Under the pieces are notes generated by a model. The model had not been told where the DNA came from. It made no database searches and saw nothing but the letters and a program-made list of their open reading frames with translations. A stretch of 45,000 nucleotides of DNA from positions 1-45,000 of the forward strand of contig JAPMOS010000104.1 of the NCBI GenBank assembly GCA_027972325.1, in the 5' to 3' direction. Below, one piece after another: positions 38,444 through 45,000 of this stretch. Source of the stretch: Paratrimastix pyriformis. Taxonomy: Eukaryota; Preaxostyla; Paratrimastigidae. How positions within the stretch are numbered: position 1 is the first letter of the stretch; every line of letters starts with the position of its first letter. The translations under genes were made by a program, and so were the position numbers.

Positions 38444-39445
38444 ATGTCGTCTGAATCAGTCAAGGAAATTTATAAGTGTCCTGAGTGTGGAAAAGAATAT
38501 AAGAGTGAGAAGTGGCTTAAGAAGCATAAATGTGCTCCTCCAAAAGAGAAGAAAGAGAAGAAGGAGAAGGTTATGAAGGAGAAGAAAGAGAAGAAATTGA
38601 AGAAGGTGGAAGTAGAAGAGCAGAAAGTTGAAGAAAATGAGCAAATTGAGCAGAAGCAAGTTGTTTTCATACCACCTGAAGTAAAAGAAGATGATGCAAG
38701 CATTGTCAAGGTAGGTAATGTCAAAATGCCTAAGTTCAGTTCATTAGAGATAGTGGACAGGTTCAAAAACAAGAAAGAACCATTCATTTCGCTACATTAT
38801 GGCATGAAGGAAAGTGGCAAAACGACATCAGTTCTCTCAATTATAAAGCAGATACGAAGTGAGATTGACAAGATCTACCTATTTACAGTTGCACAAGACA
38901 ATAAAGACAGATATCAGAAAGAGTTAGGGAACATTCCAGATGACAGATGCTTTGGAGGCTTTGACGATGATGAGACACCATTATTCATTGAGAAGCTCAT
39001 CAAGTTCCAAGAGAAGACAAAAGGTAAAAAGTCAGTCTTATTGATATTCGACGATATCTTAGATGGCAACAACAAGTTACACCAAAGTAATATTTTAGGC
39101 AGTCTGTTTTGCAATCACAGAAGATACAACATCTCAGTCATTCTTACAACACAAATTCCAACAGGTATTTCACCAAGAACAAGGCAGAACACCAATTACT
39201 GTTTTGTCCATTACACCAAGAATGACTCAGTGAAAGACATGATTTATCATGATTATATGTCGTGTATGAAGAAGGCAGATTTCTTAGAACTATTCGAGAA
39301 AGTGACAGCAGACCACAACATTTTGGTGATCAAGCCTTTGTTACATGACAATTACCTTAACCTTTACAATGCCTATTGGGAGATGAGAGAAGGCTACAGA
39401 ACCAAGGTAAAAATGGTTGAAGAACAAGTGTCGAGCAGCAAATAG
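38444..39445 (+). CDS. A32-type packaging ATPase with zinc finger, right-arm copy
   Basis: 333 residues, looks whole. It starts MSSESVKEIYKCPECGKEYK, so the finger is nearer the N-terminus than in the left copy. The Lys/Glu linker is also rearranged and the C-terminal 20 residues differ. The ATPase core, including GMKESGKTT and LLIFDDILDG, is unchanged in protein although many third positions differ, a sign that both copies were under selection. Confidence 0.85.
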   Translation: MSSESVKEIYKCPECGKEYKSEKWLKKHKCAPPKEKKEKKEKVMKEKKEKKLKKVEVEEQKVEENEQIEQKQVVFIPPEVKEDDASIVKVGNVKMPKFSSLEIVDRFKNKKEPFISLHYGMKESGKTTSVLSIIKQIRSEIDKIYLFTVAQDNKDRYQKELGNIPDDRCFGGFDDDETPLFIEKLIKFQEKTKGKKSVLLIFDDILDGNNKLHQSNILGSLFCNHRRYNISVILTTQIPTGISPRTRQNTNYCFVHYTKNDSVKDMIYHDYMSCMKKADFLELFEKVTADHNILVIKPLLHDNYLNLYNAYWEMREGYRTKVKMVEEQVSSSK

Positions 39446-39503
39446 GTAAGATTTTTATAATTTGAGTATTTTTTTATCTTAGTATGATATTAATTATCAC
39501 ACT

Positions 39504-39734
39504 ATGGCAACGGCTATTATTCTAAAATCACACACTACACAGAACTCAGACCTCGAAAGGAATGCAATCAAAATCAATGAGTTTACGGATGACAAAACCA
39601 CTAAGATACGCAAGCCTAAGATTGTAACGGACCCGGTAGTAATCAAGCCTAACCGGCAAATATCATTTGGAAGTGTCGCACAGTTTGACATTAATAAATA
39701 CAGCGGACTACACCACAGGGAAATTTTCCAATAA
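39504..39734 (+). pseudogene. start of a viral ORF following the ATPase, right-arm copy (fossil)
   Basis: Starts MATAIILKSHTTQNSDLERN and contains PVVIKPNRQISFGSVAQFDI. Viral sequence seems to give way to host-like repeat DNA near 39712, so only the beginning of a longer gene is probably present. Genes for capsid proteins often lie beside the packaging ATPase in Polinton-like viruses, so this could be the N-terminus of one, but no motif supports it. Confidence 0.45.
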
Positions 39735-39900
39735 ACTGCCAATTTATTCCCTGTAAAAGTTTATTGGCCATACGAACGAGCAAAAACTGAGAATAAATGA
39801 GAATAAATCGACAATTTTTCGACATTAAAATTTACAGGCCATTTATTGCCCATTCAAATTCAACGACAATAAAACTGACACTATAATGGCCATTCAAACC
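39735..39900. repeat. degenerate GGCCAT-type repeats at the viral edge
   Basis: Several imperfect units containing TTTATTGGCCAT, TTACAGGCCATTTATTG and AATGGCCATTCAAA. ACAGGGAA and TTCCCTGT, and CCAATAAAC and GTTTATTGG, form nested inverted repeats at about 39713-39765. They look like older relatives of the array that follows. Confidence 0.5.
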
Positions 39901-40372
39901 TTACTGACAGTTTTACCGGCCATACAAAGAAGACGTGAGGAAAATATTACTGACAGTTTTACCGGCCATACAAAGAAGACAGAAGGAAAATATTACTGGC
40001 AGTTTTACCGGCCATACAAAGAAGACAGAAGGAAAATATTACTGGCAGTTTTACCGGCCATACAAAGACAGAAGGAAAATATTACTGGCAGTTTGGCCAT
40101 ACAAAGAAGACAGAAGGAAAATATTACTGGCAGTTTTACCGGCCATACAAAGAAGACAGAAGGAAAATATTACTGGCAGTTTTACCGGCCATACAAAGAA
40201 GACAGAAGGAAAATATTACTGGCAGTTTTACCGGCCATACAAAGAAGACAGAAGGAAAATATTACTGGCAGTTTTACCGGCCATACAAAGAAGACAGAAG
40301 GAAAATATTACTGGCAGTTTTACCGGCCATACAAAGAAGACGTGAGGAAAATATATACTGGCAGTTTTCCAC
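39901..40372. repeat. 46-bp tandem repeat array
   Basis: About ten units of the type TTACTGGCAGTTTTACCGGC-CATACAAAGAAGACAGAAGG-AAAATA. Two units are shortened and the outermost ones carry GACGTGAGG instead of GACAGAAGG. Because 46 is not divisible by 3, the repeat is open in all three frames, which explains long overlapping frames without a gene. Confidence 0.9.
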
Positions 40373-41330
40373 GGGAAAACGGCGCGGAGCCATGGCAGAA
40401 GCTGTTGTTTCGTAGTCGGGAGAAACACCAGTGCAGATTTTGGCGTCGGGCGGGCGAACCGATGGAGAGCGGCAGTGGCGGAGGAACCTGGAGGTCGAGA
40501 TGTGAAAGGAGGTGGCAGCGAAGGGCAGGTGAGGGAAGGCAGTGCAGCGAGGGGATGGGGAGATGGGATGCGGGCAACGGCGAGCGGGAGATGCAAAAGA
40601 AGAGAAGCGCATGAGGGGAGGAGGTGCCGGGCAAGAGGAGAGAAAGCGAATGGAGGGATGAGGGTGGAGGGCGAGTGCGTTCAGCACGAGGGCCATTTGT
40701 GAGTTGGAAGGTGGTCAAGTGAGGGTAGGGGGCAGAGTGTGAGGGAGGGCGTGTGGTGGCGATGGGGCTGGCTGGCGATGGTTGGGGCGGGGATCCGTGA
40801 GGCCGGGGCGGGGGCGGCCGACCTGGTTGAGGTGCTCGAGGCCGCACCGGACGGGCAGCAGGATGATCAGCGGCCGCCAGCCGGGACCAGCGGCCTCAGC
40901 GACGGATGGATGGGCAGCGAGTGAGGGTGAGGAGGAAGGTGAGGAGGGTTGGGAAGGAGGGTGTTGGTGAGAGCACAGAGGCTGGGGAGTGTCCAGATGG
41001 GTGATGGTGATGATGGTGATGTGCGGAGTGATGCGAGGGTGATGTTCAGCGAGGGTGAGGGGTGGGTGGGGTGGGAGGGCAAGAGGGTGAGTGACGGCAT
41101 GGGGGTGGAATGGTGTGGGATGTTGGGCGATGTGCTGGTGAAGTGTGGGTGGGGTGGGTGGCGGCTGATGGAGAGGCGGATGTCAGTGACCGACTCTTTG
41201 CGGGAGCTCGTCCGGCTGGACATGCCACACACCAGCAGCGAGACTGTCTGCGAGTAACACTGGCCTCTGCGGTCAGCCAGCGCAGCGATGAAAAGAGAAG
41301 GAGTCCGGCGGCGTCCCGAACGGAGGAGGA
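40373..41330. other. GC-rich region without a supported gene
   Basis: Purine-rich on the plus strand, with GGGTGGG-type runs. Short frames on both strands are of low complexity. No splice-bounded exon could be supported. Confidence 0.3.
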
Positions 41331-42057
41331 TGGCAGAGAGGCGGAGGAGCAAGAGGAGGCGGAGGAGGCGGAGGAGGCGGAGGAGCAAGAGGAGGAGGAG
41401 GAGGAGGAGGAGGAGGAGGAGGAGGTGGAGGAGGAGGAGGAGAGGAGGTGGTGGTGGTGGTGGTGGAGGTGGAGGTCGAGGAGGAGGAGGAGAGGAGGAG
41501 GAGGAGGAGGAGGAGGAGGAGGAGGAGGAGGAGGAGGAGGAGGAGGAGGAGGAGAGGAGGAGGAGGAGGTGGTGGTGGTGGTGATAATGGTGGTGGTGGT
41601 GGAGGTCGAGGAGGAGGAGGCGGAGGAGGCGGAGGAGGCGGAGGAGGCGGAGGAGCAAGAGGAGGCGGAGGAGGCGGAGGAGGCGGAGGAGCGGAGGGGA
41701 GGAGGAGGAGGAGGAGGAGGAGGAGGAGGAGGAGGAGGAGCAGAGGAGGAGGAGGAGGAGGAGGAGGAGGAGGAGGAGGAGGAGGAGGAGGGAGGAGGAG
41801 GAGGAGGAGGAGGAGGAGGAGGAGGAGGAGGAGGAGGAGGAGGAGGAGGAGGAGCGGGAGGAGGAGGAGGAGGAGGAGGAGGAGGAGGAGGAGGAGGAGG
41901 AGGAGGAGGAGGAGGAGGAGGGAGGAGGAGGAGGAGGAGGAGGAGGAGGAGGAGGAGGAGGAGGAGGAGGAGGAGGAGGAGGAGGAGGAGGAGGAGGAGT
42001 GAGGAGGAGGAGGAGGAGGAGGAGGAGAGAGGAGGAGGAGGAGGAGGAGGAAGAGGA
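41331..42057. repeat. very long (GGA)n tract with interruptions
   Basis: About 730 bp of almost pure purine on the plus strand, mostly GGA/GAG triplets, interrupted by GGC, CAA and short GGT runs (about 41448-41470 and 41568-41605). Its complement encodes Ser/Pro/Leu runs in all frames, so long open frames here are artefacts. Confidence 0.95.
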
Positions 42058-42180
42058 GGTGGTGGGTGGTGGTGGGTGGTGGTGGTGGTGGTGGTGGTGG
42101 TGGTGGTGGTGGTGGTGGTGGTGGTGGTGGTGGTGGTGGTGGTGGTGGTGGTGGTGGTGGTGGTGGTGGTGGTGGTGGAG
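42058..42180. repeat. (GGT)n tract
   Basis: About 40 tandem GGT triplets following directly on the GGA tract. The minus strand gives poly-His, poly-Thr or poly-Pro frames. A further GGA tract follows to about 42200. Confidence 0.95.
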
Positions 42181-42200
42181 GAGGAGGAGGAGGAGGAGGA

Positions 42201-42898
42201 CGAGGAGGAGGAGCAGGAAGAGGACCAGGACAAGGGGCAGGAAGAAGAGCAGGAGGAGCACGAGGAGCAGCAAGAAGAACAGAAGGAGAGAAGGGCATGC
42301 AAGATGCGGGCGCGCTGGAGATGCAAGATCGAACGGGGTGCAACAACCTGGCTCTAGGGCGGCCTCTGCGGGTTCTTCGAAGAACGCTCGGGGACTCCGC
42401 CTGGAAGGCATTGCCAGCGAACAAGGACTAGGCTCCAAAGGGTGGCCAGGCAGCCGACAGCGAGTGCCGGACATTGACCAGGGCCGTGGGCAGCCGGACG
42501 GGCACCTCGTGTCCGGCTCGCCAGGAAGCAGCCAAAGTTCCGCTGGGACGAGGGCTGCAGGGATGGAGGGGGTGGGTGGGGGTCAGGTGATTGGCGGGGG
42601 GGGAGGAGGGGAGGGGGGGTTGGGATCAAGAATGAATGACCTCTGTGCTCCCTCGATACGCCTCCGACCCTGCATCCAGCCCGTCCCCGAAGCAGCACAC
42701 TGCCGCTCCCACCTCCCTCCGTACCCTTCCCTTTCCCTTTCCCGGCAAGGGACGGACCTGAAGTCGGCCCCGAGGCTTTCAGTAGCTCGGCGCGCTCTTC
42801 CTCGCTGAGGCTCGCAAGCGATTCCTGGTTGGGGTTGGTGGGTGGGGAGGGCGGGGGAAGGAGGAGTTGGTGTCGGTGAGCGGGCATGAGCCAGGGAG
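42201..42898. other. GC-rich region, possible small exon on the minus strand
   Basis: On the minus strand, at about 42763-42830, ESLASLSEEERAELLKASGP reads like real protein. It is bounded by a pyrimidine-rich acceptor ending in CAACCAG and a possible donor after CTTCAG (GTCCGT). One exon-like island alone is weak evidence for a host gene. Nothing else in this stretch stands out. Confidence 0.25.
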
Positions 42899-42926
42899 GG
42901 AGGGGGGGGGGGGGGGGGGGGGGGAG
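42899..42926. repeat. poly-G run
   Basis: More than 20 consecutive G, continuing into GGGA repeats. Other G runs lie at about 43808-43828, 43968-43980, 44165-44187 and 44275-44294. Confidence 0.9.
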
Positions 42927-43264
42927 GGAGGGAGGGAGTGGTTGGCGAGCGGGGAGTGAGAGCGCGCGCTGGCGTGAGTGGGCGCGGGCGGGAGCTGGAG
43001 AGGGGGCCTGCTGGCGGCGAAGCTTGTAGTCGCCGAGACATTTCAGGAGTGGAGGACGGGGTCGGTACCCAAGCCTGTGGACTGACCAAGTCGCAGCAGG
43101 ATGTCCTCCGAGTCCCACTCATGCCTCCTCCCTCCCTCCAGCGTCGCGCCTAGTGGCCCGTCTGCCGAGGCCTTGTCAGGCCGCCGCATGTTCCATCCGC
43201 CAAGGTGGGCCGGTCTTGTCAGTTGGTGACGGGGCTGCCGCGGTCCCTCCGGCAGGTGGGGGCA

Positions 43265-43330
43265 GCCGGGGCAGGGCACGTGGTGGCAGAGGAGGCGCGG
43301 CCACCGGAAGACCAGCTCGTCACGGTAGGG
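43265..43330 (-). pseudogene. LINE RNase H fragment
   Basis: The minus strand contains TGACGAGCTGGTCTTCCGGT followed by GGCCGCGCCTCCTCTGCCAC, matching the RNase H region of the LINE at about 25363-25415 at roughly four of five bases and giving RDELVFRWPRLLCHHV against RDELLSRWPRLLCHHV. The signal fades outside this core, although 43050-43260 has weak protein-like text (WDSEDILLRLGQSTG) that may belong to the same relic. Confidence 0.55.
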
Positions 43331-43880
43331 GAGGCATGAGTGGGGATGAGTGGGGTGAGGGGGGGTGGGGGAGGCATGGGTGGATATGAGTGGGGCATGG
43401 CTGGGGGGAGACAGGGGTTACGTGGGGGAGGCATGACTGGGGTAGGGAGAGCATGAGTGGGGATGAGTGGGGATGAGTGGGGATGGGATGAGTGGGGATG
43501 AGTGGGGTGGGGGAGGCATGGGTGGATGAGCGGGGTGGGGAGGCATGGGTTGGTGGGTGAGGCATGGGTGGGTGGGGACATGAGTGGAGTCGGGGAGGCA
43601 TGGATGGAGTGGGGGAGGCATGGGTGGGCATGACATGGGTGGGCATGAGTGGGCTGGGGAGGCATGGGTGGGGACTGGGATAGAGTGGGGTGGGGGAGGC
43701 GTGGAGGGGGTGGAGAAGGCATGATTGGGGATGGGTGGGTGGGAGAGGCATGAGTGGGATGGGGAGGCATGCGTGGGATGGGGAGGCATGGGTGGTGGTG
43801 GGGGTGGGGGGGGTGGGGGGGGGGGGGAAGCATGGGGTGCATAAGTAGGGTCGGGGAGGCATACGAGGAGTTGGAGATGT
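43322..43880. repeat. G-rich minisatellite
   Basis: Irregular tandem units of GGGGAGGCATGGGTGG and GGGGATGAGT type. Copies vary in length. Complementary frames give Pro/His/Ser-rich peptides that are not genes. Confidence 0.85.
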
Positions 43881-44004
43881 CGAACATTGGGTGGGAGGGA
43901 GTGGAGCTCAGGGAGAGGGTGGGGAGCCATGGCTGATCTGGCTCATGCGCGGGGACTTGGAGCCATGGGGGGGGGGGGGGGTGAACAATCAGCATCCATG
44001 TGCG

Positions 44005-44125
44005 GGTTCAAGGTTGAGCGGACTTGGAGACCTCTGAGGCGGCTGCCCGGCGGCACCAAGAAATGGCGTGTCGATTCGCAGAAACGGACGGCTGGTTCAG
44101 CGAGGCCGGATTTTTGCCTGCTGGG
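44005..44125 (+). repeat. dispersed 0.1 kb repeat, copy 1
   Basis: From GTTCAAGGTTGAGCGGACTT to GCCGGATTTTTGCCTGCTG. Similar to 44504-44605 in order and sequence with small insertions and deletions, and followed in this copy by a poly-G region. Confidence 0.6.
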
Positions 44126-44503
44126 GAGGGTGGGAGGGGTGGGAGGCATGGGTCGAGTGGAGAGGGGGGGGGGGGGGGGGGGGGGGCATGGGTGTCGGAG
44201 ACATGGGTGGGGTGGGGCGGGAAAGCATGAGTGGGGTTGGGAAGACATGGGTGGGGGCTTGGTTGGGTGGTGGTGGGGGGGGGGGGGGGGGGGGATCGGT
44301 CGGGGTGGGAGGGTCAGAGGCATGGGTGGGTTGGGGGAGTCCTGGGTGGGAAATGGGTTCGGAGGTGCGATGACGGCATCGGCGGGGAGCTCAGAAAATG
44401 GTGAGGGTGGGGACGTGGGTCGGGTAGCCATGGTGGGGGATGCATCTTGGGCGGGAAGGGGGAAGGGGGGGCGGGGCGGTCCCAATGGATCAACCCGCAG
44501 GTT

Positions 44504-44605
44504 CAAAGTTTGGCGGACTTGGAGATGGCTGCCCGGTGGGTGCACGAACTGGTGAGTCGTTTCGCAAAAGGGTCCTTCAGGACGGCCGGATTCTTGCCTG
44601 CCAGT
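44504..44605 (+). repeat. dispersed 0.1 kb repeat, copy 2
   Basis: From GTTCAAAGTTTGGCGGACTT through GGCTGCCCGG to GCCGGATTCTTGCCTGCCAG. It shares its landmarks with 44005-44125, so an ancestral unit of about 500 bp including the G-rich spacer may have been duplicated. Confidence 0.6.
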
Positions 44606-44768
44606 GCATCGGCTATACCACAACATCGGGAGTCCAAGATCAATTCGAAACCGCGGTAAGGAAGTTGGGTTAGTTTTTTTTCTTGGAAAAGGTGGGGACA
44701 GACCCATCACATCCAAAACAACGCAACGTGTGATGTTCAGGGCTGATGTTGGAGAATAGAAAAAACTC

Positions 44769-44945
44769 ATGGCGTCCAGCAAACGGTCAACAGAGGAAAA
44801 ATGGAGAAACCGTTTCAAAAAGAACCCTTCGTTGAGTGGTGATTTTGTGAGTGACCGGCGAACAGCTGACCGAGCCTTGCCGTCGCATCTGCCAACGCCC
44901 CAGGGTTCTGCACTCGGCGATTCTCCGCTTTCCGGTCCGGCTTGA
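44769..44945 (+). CDS. possible first exon of a host gene
   Basis: A 58-codon frame starting MASSKRSTEEKWRNRFKKNP. A strong donor-like GTGAGT occurs after codon 26 (GGTGATTTT then GTGAGT), so translation beyond it may be intron. The first 26 residues are basic and protein-like, in contrast to the low-complexity frames nearby. The window ends before any second exon could be judged. Confidence 0.25.
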   Translation: MASSKRSTEEKWRNRFKKNPSLSGDFVSDRRTADRALPSHLPTPQGSALGDSPLSGPA

Positions 44946-45000
44946 ATTCTTTGTTCTTCCTGTTCGCTGATGCCCCACTAAGCTGACATATACACTCTGA

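Noticed and set aside
11968-39712. Inverted arms as an assembly fold-back
   Set aside because: The arms differ at many third codon positions and by several length changes, which a fold-back of one molecule would not give.
39886-40614. Repeat protein with YRPYKEDRRK-type units
   Set aside because: The 46-bp period passes through all three frames, so the apparent protein repeat is a by-product of tandem DNA repeats.
40867-42474. Very long open frames rich in Ser, His, Pro, Leu, Glu or Gly
   Set aside because: They arise because GGA and GGT triplet tracts contain no stop codon in any frame. No domain or unique sequence is encoded.
1-45000. tRNA or rRNA genes
   Set aside because: No cloverleaf with tRNA consensus boxes or rRNA core sequence was recognised on either strand. 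The cloverleaf at 27263 is too short and lacks tRNA signatures.

Overview
The window looks like nuclear DNA of a unicellular eukaryote. It mixes two base compositions. AT-rich blocks (about 1-2939 and 11968-39715) carry compact virus-like genes on both strands with very short spacers. GC-rich blocks (about 2940-11967, 21753-26690 and 40380-45000) hold retroelements, simple repeats and what may be scraps of host genes. No bacterial operon, rRNA, tRNA or CRISPR array was recognised, and the host could not be named.

Layout. 1-2939: end of a Polinton/Maverick-type fossil, with the N-terminal part of protein-primed DNA polymerase B, a DDE integrase, a 56-residue ORF and a 0.85 kb repeat module. 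2940-5065: a DIRS-type element (minus strand, gag-like and RT) that stops at the virus edge. 5252-6166: an Ala/Lys-rich coding stretch, possibly a spliced host gene. 6226-6745: a hairpin-bearing 142-bp tandem repeat. 7433-11967: a second DIRS/Ngaro-type element (plus strand: gag-like, RT-RNase H, tyrosine recombinase). 11968-39715: a large AT-rich virus-like block with two inverted arms of about 7.4 kb (11968-19366 and 32308-39712). Each arm carries a packaging ATPase fused to a zinc finger, an acidic helical protein, a small membrane protein, a long fibre with a self-cleaving Peptidase_S74 domain, a 224-residue putative DNA-binding protein and the 0.85 kb repeat. The centre (19367-32307) carries a GIY-YIG endonuclease, a VLTF3-like late transcription factor, an L1R-like myristoylated membrane protein, a cysteine-rich membrane protein and several unknowns. 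One central gene is split by a 4.9 kb GC-rich LINE. 39740-45000: a 46-bp tandem repeat, then GC-rich DNA with very long (GGA)n and (GGT)n tracts, poly-G runs, minisatellites and a LINE-derived RNase H scrap.

Functionally, the AT-rich block reads as one viral programme: replication (PolB), integration (integrase), late transcription (VLTF3-like), packaging (A32-type ATPase), attachment (S74 fibre) and membrane entry (L1R-like plus a cysteine-rich partner). Integrase and PolB are Polinton hallmarks, whereas VLTF3 and L1R-like proteins are better known from nucleocytoplasmic large DNA viruses, so the combination is the most interesting aspect. The LINE is the second: it appears to carry an SLX1-like GIY-YIG nuclease domain upstream of RT as well as a C-terminal restriction-like endonuclease. 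A third is a family of tiny double-hairpin or cloverleaf palindromes placed inside or beside viral genes. No major capsid protein was recognised; the truncated 76-residue ORF beside the ATPase is the only hint of a further structural gene.
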